Part shown: one piece after another, positions 45,510 through 55,451 of the stretch
How the letters are laid out: each line of letters begins with the position of its first letter
Numbering within the stretch: the first letter of the stretch is position 1
Source of the DNA: Pezizomycotina sp. ARF18
Taxonomy: Eukaryota; Ascomycota
Length of the DNA: 55,451 nucleotides
Reading direction: 5' to 3'
NCBI GenBank assembly: GCA_002224055.1
Contig: AZLU01000003.1
Span: 569,788 to 625,238 of the forward strand
Position numbers and translations under genes: made by a program
The notes under the pieces: generated by a model
The model's database searches: none
Seen by the model: only the letters and a program-made list of their open reading frames with translations
Told to the model about the DNA's origin: nothing

Positions 45510-47248
45510 TTACACACTATCAGGGTTAGCTGGTTGAGCAGGAGCGATGTAGTCTTGGCTCATGCGGGCTTCTGTATAGTAAGAGCCTGCCTGTGCCCAC
45601 CTCCGTTACTTGGATGATTGGCTGGATTTGCGGCGCGGCTGCAGGCGCGGGCGGCGCTTGTCCCGCCACAGGAGGGTTACCAGCTGGCGTATGCTGTTGC
45701 GAATGACCGGGAGCTGCAGGTGGTGCCGATGAGCTGAGGTGCGTAGTGCTGTCTATGTTCATGGGATCGCCCGCATGCAAGGTAGCAGAAGCTGCATGTG
45801 ATACCGATGCGTCGACGTTTGGGGATCCGGCAACCGGGAGGTTGTTTCCGCCTTCGACCGGGTGGATTGCGAAGTCTGACTCGTGCCGACCTCGGATTGG
45901 TTGGACCTTGGTTCGTGTTTTCCTTCTGGCTGGTTTCTTCTCTTTTTATCAGCACTGACCTGAGATCCTCCGTCTCCGAGTTCCGATTGTTTCCTCCTAG
46001 CCTAGCTGGAATTAGGGATCCTTCTTTTCTTGCCGCAGGTGCAGTCGGCTATGTTTTTTGCAAAAATTTTCCCAGCTCGACCAACGCGGCTCCAGGACGT
46101 AAATTGAAATCCCTGCCCATTTCTGAGCGGTTCCTCCCTTCCATATCGCTGCGCACTCCCCAATGCCGATTTCCTCAGCGAATTGAGGCCGGTTCTCCTG
46201 GTAGATTTAGTGTCGGCCATGTAACCGGCAGCGTTGACAGAGATCGACAGCTGCTGCTTCTTGAGATCTTCCTCCGACTGTAATTCCTGGCGTCATCATC
46301 TGACTTCGGTTCCCAGCACTTCTTTTCGTAATTTTCGTTCGCTTTTGTTCTGCTCCGCCGACTTTCTCTCGGTAAGGGAACATGGCATCTGATTCCGGCT
46401 TCGTAATAGCAAAGGTGTCCCAAACTTGATATTTTCTGTTGGCCCATCTGGTACCGTCCGCCTTTTTCACAGTTAGATTCTCTGTGAATTCCCTCCCATT
46501 AGCACATCCATTGAACCCCAAGTTTTTGGTGCCTGCCCCGTCTGTCCTTGGCACTTGCAGGTTGGCAGAGCTCGACGGAATTTCGGGTATTCTCGTCCTT
46601 AGCCGTTGAATATGTGAGAAAGAAGAGGATGCCCCTGTCCGATACTGAAACTCTGACGCCTTCGACCCCGTTACACTTGCAGCCAACCTTTTTGAAGCAG
46701 AAGTCGTCCAGTTGTCGAACTCCGCGTGACCGCCTTCGGCGCAGGTACCTTCATGCTTTGTTAGCACCCGAGCCGCACCCCTCGAATCCGTACTCGAAGC
46801 CGGAGCCGTGCGTACCTGAAGCCCGGGTAGCACTTTTACATTTGCAAGACTGACAGGCGTGCACCCAGGCCTTTTCCTCCGGGTCATCGGGATCCGAGGG
46901 CGAGCTCAGCTTGAAGGCATTGATCGGCTCCAGCGGCTCCATTTTCACACCCAGATCTTGTCAACTTCCGCTTCGCTCTGCCCTTTTCGTTCACTTTTCC
47001 CTTTTTGTTCGTTTGAGTGCCAGCCTCGCTTTTCCTTTTTGTTCCTTTGTGCGCCCTTTTTCGTCCGTTTGAGTGTCCGCCCTTCGCTTGCCCTTTTTTT
47101 CGTTTTGGCCGTCGGTCTGTTTTGGTCCTGCGGATGAGCTATTTTCCGGTGCGTAACGGCTTGGATGCTCGGCGGCGTTCCCGTCGATCTGGGAGGTCGA
47201 TATGGCGGTTGTGGGCTGATTGCTGCCGAGTTGACCAAAGGAGGACAC
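45510..47248 (-). CDS. Cys-rich C-x2-C-x-C protein, copy 2 (frameshifted)
   Basis: From 47248: MSSFGQLGSNQPTTAIST, then a highly basic, repetitive stretch (EKKGKRRADTQTDEKGR). After a shift comes EPINAFKLSSPSDPDDPEEK, then VHACQSCKCKS, FEYGFEGCGSGAN, EGTCAEGGHAEFDNW, FCFKKVGCKCNGVEGV and, in another frame, ELCQP-CKC-QGQTGQ. Later pieces are DTFAITKPESDAMFPYRE, ELQSEEDLKKQQLSI and ADCTCGKKRRIP, then a Gln/Pro/Ala-rich tail ending YYTEARMSQDYIAPAQPANP and DSV at 45510. That is about 570 residues: basic N-arm, Cys-rich core, disordered C-arm. The core aligns with copy 1. A nuclear or chromatin role would fit but is speculation. At least six frame changes occur. Confidence 0.5.
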
Positions 47249-48909
47249 GAGGTGAGTAGGAGGACACTGAGAAGGCCCCCAGAGAGCTAAGGGGCTTCAT
47301 TACTTCGGAGCGAGGGATGCTGATGTAACCTTAGGATTAGAATTGACAGAATGAACTGAAAGGAAGAAACGATGACGGAAAAAAAAGATAAGTAAATACG
47401 AAATGCGCTCAGACAAACTAGAGAATGGGAGGGAACGAGGGTGATATAAGAGTATCAGGTATTAGAGTATGCAACATTAAGTATGAGGAATGACAATGAA
47501 CTGCGATACGAAAAGCAAACAACTGCTTATACGAGTTTCGTTCACGGAAGAGGGGTATTCAAGCCATTATTTATAAATCAGTCACCTGTGTTTCAAGGTT
47601 TCTATGGCTACATGGAGGAGCGATGAATCTAGACTTGAAGCAATGCATTATGAAAAGCCATGTCGCTAGTGCAGAGTCGCGCAGGGAGGCACGATGAGGC
47701 GGTGTAACCGACTTAAAGCAACACCCAATCGGTCAATATAGCCCTGGTAGAAATAACCAGGGTAAATAGTTACTGCACGTGGGGATATTTCTAAACAGCA
47801 TAGTATATAATTTCTATGCTTGTGTCAGTAAGCTTAGGCGCTGCAACGCGAGTAGCCCCAGCCTTACAATCCCACTTGTTAGCATCATTGAAGCATGTAG
47901 TTCAGAACCTTTTGCAAGTTTTTATGCATGAAACGTTCCGACTTGCTACGTTGAAATTAAAATGCGGCTTACCCGATCTGAGATGTAAAACGTGTAAAAC
48001 AAAGTGATATACAGCATAGTGCGATAGCTTACTCTGTGGAGCTGTACGACGTCGCTTAAAATTACATTAAGTTTTTCCCCGCATGGCCACCATTAGCCTA
48101 ACATGCGGTCTGAAACTCAGTTCTAAGCCGTCCAACCGAGGAGGAATTCGCATAATCGCTAGTCCACAACCGTAGTCGTTTTGGGGAGGCAGAGAGATAA
48201 AGCTCGGGTTCACGTAGCATCATGAGTCGTGTGTGTGTATTTGATGGTTAAACACTGGTAACGTACTTGGTGTTGAGCAGAGTACGCAAATATACGAGAT
48301 ATTTGGTATGGCCTTATTATTAAAGCACGTTGGTGAGCGGCGATAAGAATTATTGATTAAAGCTATTAATCGCTCTAGGATGCAAATTGGAACTTGTGCA
48401 CATGTGAGACATATTCAGATTACAACGGTTAAATTTACATTTGAAGGAAAATGAATTAGCAATTGGAATAACTATAACTCGAAGTTCCTATTTTGTTCTT
48501 CTTGAGCTTGAGTTTCTGGATAAACGTACTTACCAAAAATGCACTCTATAAATATGAGGCACGCAGGCAGTCGAGTGCTTCCGATGTTCTTTTTTAATTT
48601 TGGGATATTGAAACATTCATAACCCCCCGACGATTATCTCATCACCATTTCGATTCTACTTCTCCTAATCCAATCCCTATCGAGTTACTCTACCCTGGGT
48701 GTATACAATAGACCTTTCGAACCAAAGCGATAAGAAAGAAAATCCCGAAAAAAAAAAAAAAAAAAAAAAAAAACGAAGCAGATAAATAAACATAATAACA
48801 ACAAGCTGAATGTGTATCTATACTTACAAAAAACTATGCGTGTGGGCATGATCCACCTCCAACCATTGATAGCGCGCAGTGTCAACGGAACACAACATTT
48901 GCCAACCTA
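47249..48909. other. No supported gene
   Basis: AT-rich spacer with a minor 7-bp hairpin (CCCTGGT ... ACCAGGG, 47742-47762) and an A26 run (48748-48773). Confidence 0.5.
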
Positions 48910-49186
48910 ATGATGAAATCAAGATATCAGGATCAATTACAGCAAGAGATGCGGCAAGTGTTAGATGAAGCCAGAAAAGGTGGCTGACAGGGCTGCTGCC
49001 CACCGTGCAGGAATCCCAATATTGCGTGGAAAAAGCAACAAAAAAAAGAAGAGGAAAAAAAGTGAGCTGGCGAAAAAAGCAGCTCAGTTAGGAATTACAG
49101 TAGAGCAGCTCTTGGCCAAAGGCGGAGACGGCAGCTCGCCAACGGGAGAGAAGAGCTCGCCAAAAGGCAAGAATGAAAGCATATAG
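48910..49186 (+). CDS. Small basic protein (one frameshift)
   Basis: The start MMKSRYQDQLQQEMRQVLDE runs to ARKGG and stops. The next frame continues ADRAAAHRAGIPILRGKSNK, then KKKRKKSELAKKAAQLGI, TVEQLLAKGGDGSS and ends GKNESI at 49186. The composite is about 90 residues: an amphipathic N-helix, a run of Lys/Arg that could act as a nuclear localisation signal, and an AQLGITVEQLLAKG segment that resembles the end of a short helical domain. Upstream lies an A26 run. No family is recognised. Confidence 0.4.
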
Positions 49187-49833
49187 CCAACATGAGAGGA
49201 TAAGTTAATTGGTCCCAATATCACGTATACGCGTAGGCAATATTTTAACAGATTGATAAATTGATAAAATACTAATAGATCTATAAAAGCTCATACTTTA
49301 GTCGATTCGTCAAATAGATAGAGTACAAACAGCTGTGTTTGTGAATTTAAATGCCGTCTACTAGATTTATATCATGCGCGCATGTGTGCGTGTGTGTATA
49401 TATGTAATTTGGCGACTGATGATGCTCTTTTCGGCTACTGGCGGTTGCGAGAAATTAATACCGTAGATGCGTAATCGATTATAGTGGCTATATCATCCCG
49501 TCATTATTTGAACTGTACTGAGCACGTGTGCGCTGAAGCTCCAGCTAGATCGGTCTCCGCTTCGAGTCTTACATCAATATGTTACTCTCGGTCCAGTGAT
49601 TACTATCGTGGGATAAAAACTTCCAGGCCAAATAAAATGATCAAGCTTACGCTATGTAACTTGTTAATATTAACTCCTAATTGATTCTTCCGTTTTGTCA
49701 AACTCGTTAAGTTGTATTAAAGAAAAAAGTATTATAGACTTTAAAACGTATGAGACCTGTGATTTATGGCTATTAACGAACTATGTTACGTATTTCCTTG
49801 ACGCGTTCAATTTATACCTCATTGACAACTGTT

Positions 49834-50124
49834 CTAAAAGTTCTTTATAAATATATTATCCGAATGCCTATCGTAAAAATAAATAGATAAGCTTGAAATC
49901 TGTAAATGAACAAGAAAATCATCCAAGCTCGATTTTAAATTCCATTTCGAACGATCAGTCTCAAAATGCTCAAGATAAGTCCTACTAGTTTCAGGGAGTA
50001 TGATATACATTTCAGAAGCGTTGCGAAATAAGATATCATGGATATTCTCGGTACCAGAATTTAACGAGCTTGCGTAATATTTCGCGCCGACTGGAGAAAT
50101 CAAAAACAAAACCCAGAGTTCCAC
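49834..50124 (-). CDS. Possible small secreted protein
   Basis: An intact 96-codon minus-strand frame begins MELWVLFLISPVGAKYYA. That is a short hydrophobic start followed by Gly-Ala, compatible with a signal peptide and cleavage near residue 14. The rest (SSLNSGTENIHDILF, SLSIYFYDRHSDNIF) has no Cys and no recognised domain. A TATATATCGC word lies near 50150, upstream on the minus strand. It could be a fast-evolving secreted protein or a chance frame in AT-rich DNA. Confidence 0.28.
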   Translation of the reverse strand: MELWVLFLISPVGAKYYASSLNSGTENIHDILFRNASEMYIILPETSRTYLEHFETDRSKWNLKSSLDDFLVHLQISSLSIYFYDRHSDNIFIKNF

Positions 50125-50330
50125 TACCCGATCTCAGTTTCAAAAATTTTATATATATCGCATCAATTATAAAACGGTATCCAAATGCCCTCGCTGAGTT
50201 GGCACATTAGATAGATCTATATGAACGGGAGTTCTCCAGAAACACCCAAAAAATCATTAGATCTCTTCGATATTCCACTGCAAGCCTATTCTTTCGTAGT
50301 ATATATACTAGCTCAAAGCCCCCCGCCACA

Positions 50331-50636
50331 ATGTGCATACATTTTTACACGTCGTTTAAGTGCGGACATCCAGCCCAAGCTCATCACCATCAAATGTCCT
50401 AAGGTCATCGCCGCCGGATCGAGGAAGATGTATGCGAAAAGCCGAGCAAGTCATGCGCAAAATAGTTAAAACAAAGTGAGGAGTGCAAAAACCCAGCAAG
50501 GTGATGCACCAAAATAGTCAAGAACACATGCGAGGGGTGCAAAAAGGATAATACCAAAAGTAAGCTAGCTATACCGTACGAGAGAAGGTCGAAAGGAACA
50601 AGGCTCGAAACGGAGAAATCGCAACTTACTCACTAA
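50331..50636 (+). CDS. Small Met-Cys family Cys-rich protein 1 (frameshifted)
   Basis: The start MCIHFYTSFKCGHPAQ is typical of a widespread set of short fungal proteins that open Met-Cys-x-aromatic and have C-G-H a dozen residues in. After a frame change the sequence continues LITIKCPKVIAAG, then VMRKIVKTKCEECKNPARC, IVKNTCEGCKKDNTK and a basic tail to 50636. The Cys pairs (C-x2-C, C-x2-C) and C-G-H would suit a zinc site, but this is inference. There is no signal peptide. It is followed on the same strand by two relatives at 51408 and 52553. Two or three one-base changes are needed. Confidence 0.5.
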
Positions 50637-51407
50637 AGACTTTTGGTGAGCTAAAAAGCTGGGGTTGAGAGAGAAGCTCAAAAGCGTGTTAACAAGGCAA
50701 CAGAGGGACAACCTCGAATCTTGGGGATTTAACGGAGATACATGGAGAAAGAATGGACGAGACTGGAGAAAACGAGAATAGTGTCATTAATCTAAAACTA
50801 CTATGGGTTCAATCCTCTCTCTCGTTGCTCTACAGGATCCCTAGATAGACCGAATTAAAATAAAGTCTATCCGGGATATTTGTTTTACATCTTTGATATT
50901 GGCCTTGTTACTCCAGAATTTCCCTCCTAAAGATTGAAAAAATAAGAATATCGATCTAGTACAGATTCTTAATGCTATAAATTTCTCAGTTATATTGTTG
51001 TGCGTAATCATGTATGTGTATGAGTAGCTGTTGAGAAAATAGTTCTCTATGTATCAATCTTTATTCAAACCGACATAACTTTTTGAAATACTATATTCGT
51101 GATCAAAAGTTGAACGTTGGATGGAATGGATATAAGGAGTGTTATGAATCAATGACATATCAATACGTCTAATCGAAAATATCGTTTTTGTTCTATCGAT
51201 AAAAAAAATGGAGGGTTTACGCGGGTCTATAATTTGCATGATTCCCTTTTACGCGGTATCAATACGTTTTGATGCCCACAGCTCGTGCACTTGACCACGT
51301 CACGCATGATTTAGGGATGTTTCGACCATTCCTCTGAAAATATACCCGATTACACTCTTCAATCGTTGGTCATTAGACATCGGCAAATAAAGCCTACGAA
51401 GTCAAAT
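50637..51407. other. Intergenic, no gene seen
   Basis: AT-rich spacer between the first two Met-Cys family genes. A short minus-strand frame (51054-51239) has no recognisable content. Confidence 0.5.
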
Positions 51408-51814
51408 ATGTGCATTTATCACATCCGAACGTTTCGATCCTGTACACGTCCTGAGTTACACAAAATAGACTATCTCGATTGTCCAACCGCTGCCATCACG
51501 TTTAGGCACTGCGAAGTACCCAAGGAGAAAATTTATAAGCAAGTTAGCGGCAATTGCAAGAGGTGCACACTTAGAAAGAAGGATACAGCCAGGATACAGG
51601 CCAACGTTCGGCGAATGTCCGGATAAAAAGAGGAAGCGGAAGAAGAAAGAAACCACCACTCGAACGCGAACAGGAACACAAAATTTATAGGAGGAAGTGC
51701 AAAGACTGCAAGAGGTACACAAGGCTTACGAGGAACGAATACGAGAAGAGCAACAAAGAATGGGATGCGTGGGCGGAAATGCGGGTATATGGAACACATC
51801 GAGATATCCGATGA
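51408..51814 (+). CDS. Small Met-Cys family Cys-rich protein 2 (frameshifted)
   Basis: I choose the internal Met at 51408 (MCIYHIRTFRSC) over the upstream one at 51366 because Met-Cys-x-aromatic is the family start. The sequence continues LHKIDYLDCPTAAITFRHCE, VPKEKIYKQVSGNCKRC and a basic stretch ending at 51626. A frame change gives EHKIYRRKCKDCKRYTRL, EKSNKEWDAWAEMRVYG and the stop at 51814. The CP, HC, C-x2-C and C-x2-C pairs parallel gene 1. Composite about 135 residues, strongly basic. Function unknown. Confidence 0.5.
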
Positions 51815-52552
51815 CGGTTCATAGGTTCAAATAGTTTCTATTTTACTTCTTATTCCACTTCGTGTTTATTAACCAACATTGTAAAAATGCAAATGTCTTT
51901 CTATTACACTAGATCTGGAACCTATAGCTAAGGATAGTGCTAAATTCTAAGATTATATCGCTTCCCTATCCTCCTTGCATTGTCTACATATTACGGGAGA
52001 TCGTAATAGTTATATTGGTACTAGTGTTGGCGGTAAATTCATGGTCGTTGAAAAATGGCTCTTGGGAATAGTTTGTCTTGCGAAGAAAAATTTATGACAG
52101 ATTGTGATGATATTAGGGGAAATCAAACCTCCCATGGCGTGTGTTCGCTCTTGGAGCAGTGATTGTGATGTCCTGATCGATCGTGCGATCTAAAATAATT
52201 ACAGATTTTATCTAACTATTCAGTACTGCAGTATTCACCCATTTTTCCGATTTCGAAATCAAAACCAGATCAACCATGATATTCAGTATTTGAACCGATA
52301 CACCACTAGTTTCAAGAGAGAGGAATTTGACCCGCCCACAGCGCAATAGCCAGTTATCATATAATTATGATGCTATATTTTCACCCATTTGTGATTCTTC
52401 TCTCCAAAATATTTACTAGACCAGGAGTCTACCCAACTTCCCTAAAACCTGCGTCCTAAGAAAAATCCACTCTTTGAGGAACATATCTATATCAACCATC
52501 CATAGAAAGAACATAGAATTCCCGCTGGCCCGGCGCTAAAAAGCATCCAAAG
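51815..52552. other. Intergenic, no gene seen
   Basis: AT-rich spacer between the second and third Met-Cys family genes, with no credible frame. Confidence 0.5.
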
Positions 52553-52925
52553 ATGTGCGTATTCTACTACGATAAAGTCTCCCTCTGCGGCGATGTCACC
52601 TTCATTGTTTTCTCTCACAAAGACAATTTCGACTGCCCCGTTGCAGAGGCAGAGAAGGAGAAGAAGAAAGGTGCAGAGACAGAGAAGAAGAACGATGCAG
52701 AGAAATAAGAAAACTCAAGTTTTTACTACTGCCCACAACCTAGCAAAGTCGTAAACCGCATAAAATGGAACGCTGCCATCCTTGCCCGTATGGTGAGGAT
52801 TGCGACCGAAAAATGCTTCAGCGTCAATGGAGGCGAAATATGTCACAACAGGCAAACTTCGTGCAGCTGAACGGCGCCTAGAGGAGGAATTGCTTAAAAT
52901 ATACCAGGAGTACCACAAGCTCTGA
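52553..52925 (+). CDS. Small Met-Cys family Cys-rich protein 3 (frameshifted)
   Basis: The start MCVFYYDKVSLCGDVTF (52553) continues HKDNFDCPVAEAEK and a Glu/Lys-rich stretch, stopping at 52708. Two other frames carry on with WERCHPCPYGEDCDRKMLQR and AERRLEEELLKIYQEYHKL, ending at 52925. The N-terminus Met-Cys-x-aromatic, a Cys-Gly about ten residues in and the D/K-C-P pair match genes 1 and 2. C-x2-C-x5-C in the later part would complete the Cys set. If joined, the protein has about 122 residues with a helical tail. A 76-codon minus-strand frame over its 3' half (52715-52945) is probably a shadow. Confidence 0.5.
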
Positions 52926-53317
52926 TAGCGGCGAGGAGGGAACATGATATAAGATAAAGTCCAGACTTTCAGATTTAAATCTTTGGGATTGATTAGACTT
53001 CAGTGTTGTAAGATAGGAGAGTTTCTATGTGATTTATCCAGCTTGAAACGTTCATCTTTTTTCCCGATCATTGTTAGAACCCCGATTCATTATCCCTAGC
53101 CTCCACAATTCCATGCGCTGTTGATCAAGGAAAGAGGTTTAGCAATGTTAATGAGGTATGCGCAAAGACTTTCGAATTAATGGAGAATACCTCATGAGAG
53201 AACCTGAATATGACTGAGGGTAACGCGGTTTCTGTAATTATTGCGTTATTATTATTATATCGATAATATGCTTCTAGAAATGGTCGAGAGCTTTTCAATG
53301 CATTCGTATTTGAATAT

Positions 53318-54129
53318 TCAATCCAACCCCGCCAGCCTCCTAAACGCCGCATTTGAAACCACCGGAAAATCTCCAATCGTATCTACACCCGGCCCGGTAA
53401 CTTATCGTCCCTATTCCCCATCGCATCTCCGTCATGAACTTCCCAGCGGCGCCGTCGGCTCCAATTATCTTCATCCGGAGCGTATCAGCGGGCCCGCACA
53501 GTCAGCACGCAACCCGTCCCATGCCTATTTGCGGAAATAATTCTAATATCTGCGTGGTCCCTCGCGTCCACAAAGCCCGGCCGTATAGTGCTAGTATGAA
53601 AATTCGGATTCCGTTTACGCATTTCGGCGAGTATAGTTCCGTTTCGCCTTTACGCGGCCGAATATAGGCGTGAACCTCCCCGGCTCGAAAGTCGCGCCGT
53701 TGCGGAGACATATACAAAATTAAACGGTTTTGGCTTCTGAAGCGAGGCCCTGAATGCGTTCGCGGCTGCGATGGTCATGTCTTTCGTTATCTTGACGTAT
53801 TCCCTGTTTTTCGTTTTTTATTAGTTGTGTACTACTACAGGCATTTTCTTACGACGCTCGAGGGTAAATCCTACTTTGCCGACCTGTGTCGGTGATTCCC
53901 AGTGCCCAAACGCACCCGGCAGCATCATGAACTTGTCAAGAAGTTCCTTGGGGTAGTTTTCGAAGTCTTTGTGGATTATTACGTTGACTCGGGGATCTTG
54001 GCGTCTTCGACCATTTTCACCGGTCGCGGGATATAACGGAAATTTTCGTCACACATCGGCCATCTTGATCATGGCGTCCAGCACGCCGGAGCCGACGAGA
54101 CCCAGTCGCGCCAGTAAGTTATGAACCAT
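53318..54129 (-). CDS. NAD(P)-binding Rossmann oxidoreductase, atypical SDR (frameshifted)
   Basis: From 54129: MVHNL and, with one base changed, LTGATGLVGSGVLDAMI, the glycine-rich nucleotide loop at the very N-terminus. Then come IIHKDFENYPKELLDK and WALGITDTQVGK in exon 1. An intron at 53804-53852 (GTAAGA ... AACAG) separates it from EYVKITKDMTIAAANAFRAS, KPFNFVYVS, GETEL, LAEMRKRNPNFHTSTIRPGF and a C-terminus GVDTIGDFPVVSNAAFRRLA ending GLD. The pattern matches the fungal NAD(P)-binding (atypical SDR, epimerase-like) proteins of about 240-260 residues with the VYVSG...KGE-x-E...RPG core. The substrate is unknown. At least four frame changes occur. Confidence 0.75.
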
Positions 54130-54392
54130 TTGTCAGATCCTTAGCTGTCGTTCGAGAAAGGATAAAATCGACTTGAAAAACAGGAAATTGAAGCAAGTAG
54201 AGTCAGGCGAGGAGGCCCTCTTTTATAGATCCGAGATTGTCGCACCGCCTCTGGCAAAATAAATTCCGTTCAGATTCAGTATAATCTCCAAATTCCACAA
54301 AAAGGCCAAGGTGTGTGCAACATGTCTCGGCCCTGAGAGCTATTAATTATTCCGCTTGTGCGCGCTCAGATCTAGGCCTGCGTAGAAATACG

Positions 54393-54707
54393 GGAGCCGG
54401 AATTATTTACCGGGGTGAATTCGGGGAAATTTTCGGGACCTTGGTGGTCAAAATGTTCAAGCGAGTATCGCTGGACTTAAGAATCGGTTATCGCCGGTGG
54501 CTGCATGCAGTTTATCTGCAATGCGTGTGCCTGGACACTCGAAGGTCCATTCCAACAGCAAACTTCGGAAATATTACCTGAAGCTTTAAGAGGAATTGCA
54601 TACAAGAATCGAGGATGAAGGAGCCTTTCAAGTCTCAAATCGAGATGAAAAGCAACAATTGCAGAAAGAAATGTGATACACGTCAAACAAGCCAAAAGTT
54701 GGCTCAA
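54393..54707 (-). CDS. Candidate small secreted protein (frameshifted)
   Basis: The start MSQLLACLTCITFLSAIVAF is a textbook signal peptide. In the same frame the protein goes on LERLLHPRFLYAIPLKASGN and WNGPSSVQAHALQINCMQPP to 54477. Alternative frames give ECPGTRIADKLHAATGDNRF and NILTTKVPKISPN to about 54393. Since neighbours are frameshifted, the mature part could be in either frame. Two to four Cys are present. No family is recognised. It could be a secreted effector-type protein; that is inference from the signal peptide and gene-poor context. Confidence 0.35.
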
Positions 54708-54973
54708 ATCCGGATTCTCGAGTCACGAATATTAATATATCGGAAAAAATTCTAAAATGCTCTACTTTTGGGGGTATCTAATATGAGCCTATCTATAGCA
54801 GATGAATGCAGGGAATGAAAAAGAAAGAAGATATGTACAAATGCAACAAAAAATTAATCACAAAGAACATGAAAATCGGGTATGTCGCTCAAATAATGAG
54901 CAAATACTCTACAATCGTAATTTGCGCTTCTTTGAAACTAGAAGCAAATACGGAACAACGAACAAGGTGTCAC

Positions 54974-55451
54974 TTAGATTCGAGACTTTGACGCGATTCT
55001 ACCATGATGGCTGCGCCCGTAGCCGTAGCCGTAGCCACCGTTCTGCCTTGGCTTCCAGCACTTAAGCCACTTCTCAGCGAGTCGGAGAACAGCTTCTCGG
55101 GAGATCACCGTTCTTGAAGGTACAAGTCCATGTCGTAGCAGTGGCAGCCGTGGGCAGGATGTACCGAAAACCGTGTTCGCATCGGTCTTCTGATTGCATC
55201 GGAATATCCTGCGAGATTCTATAGTGCGGGCGAACGACCTACGAAAGCTCGGACATCGTACGCCAAGGTCGAATTCACCCTCGGTGACATAGTGTTGCTA
55301 GGGGCGTCCGGCCACCCTTGAACTCGCCGACGATCTGATTACTTGCGGCTTAGCGGGGGATAAGCCATTCTTAAGCGCGGCGGGAAAGCGCGTTGCAGTA
55401 GTCCTGCTGGTGGTCGAGGGTGTTTGTAGCGGGAGATGATCCTGTTAGGGC
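54974..55451 (-). CDS. Partial protein, possibly secreted, cut by the window edge
   Basis: The 5' end is beyond 55451. Pieces in order: YVTEGEFDLGVRCPSF, IPMQSEDRCEHGFRYILPTA, TWTCTFKNGDLP and, in a third frame, EAVLRLAEKWLKCWKPRQNG followed by GYGYGYG and a basic end near 54974. The spaced Cys, the aromatic/Gly pattern and the Tyr-Gly tail suggest a small extracellular protein like those fungal secreted proteins whose fold recalls microbial ribonucleases, but I see no catalytic residues and cannot confirm it. It lies next to another candidate secreted protein on the same strand. At least two frame changes occur. Confidence 0.35.

Noticed and set aside
45131-45517. 128-codon minus-strand ORF
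   Set aside because: It overlaps the 3' end of the Cys-rich gene in another frame, contains microsatellite-derived Thr-His-Arg repeats and has no domain.

Overview
The window looks like nuclear DNA of a filamentous ascomycete (Pezizomycotina). Reasons: short GT-AG introns (about 49-175 bp, several with a CTAAC-type branch site), compact intergenic spacers around conserved eukaryotic genes, AT-rich TpA-loaded patches that look like RIP-mutated repeats, and small gene families typical of this group. I cannot name the genus. I saw no rRNA, tRNA or CRISPR array.

Layout. (1) 1-4.9 kb: gene-poor, AT-rich, with homopolymers, a long (AAAT)n microsatellite, RIP-like sequence and a possible Copia reverse-transcriptase scrap. 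(2) 4.9-9.2 kb, plus strand: three broken small membrane-protein genes in a row. (3) 10.1-18.7 kb, minus strand: a dispersed array of five short, Lys/Glu/Arg-rich, probably coiled-coil proteins. Three share a Trp-Tyr motif and several share upstream DNA. A 0.55-kb TA-flanked MITE lies between the third and fourth. (4) 18.9-22.1 kb: mostly empty, with one uncertain hydrophobic reading. (5) 22.2-41.1 kb: a GC-richer block with a dynamin-like GTPase, an MFS DHA2 transporter, frataxin, a GMPPA-type mannose-1-phosphate guanylyltransferase homologue, a probable ADP-ribosyltransferase-fold protein and a giant multi-KH Scp160/vigilin protein. (6) 42.4-47.3 kb, minus strand: a tandem pair of unrecognised Cys-rich proteins with repeated C-x2-C-x-C motifs. 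(7) 48.9-52.9 kb: a small basic protein, a possible secreted protein and three small Cys-rich proteins starting Met-Cys. (8) 53.3-55.45 kb, minus strand: an NAD(P)-binding Rossmann oxidoreductase and two candidate secreted proteins, the last cut by the window edge.

The dominant feature of this sequence is that almost every recognisable gene, including conserved ones, is broken by single-base frame changes. No multi-exon gene reads through. The coordinates below therefore span composites of several frames. The simplest reading is residual indel error in a long-read assembly, not wholesale gene death, but the sequence alone cannot exclude pseudogenes.

The genes do not form an operon or an obvious biosynthetic cluster. 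The conserved block holds unrelated cellular genes (membrane remodelling, transport, Fe-S cluster assembly, GDP-mannose supply, RNA binding). The flanks hold lineage-specific tandem families. The best candidates for undescribed biology are the WY coiled-coil array, the Cys-rich pair and the Met-Cys family.
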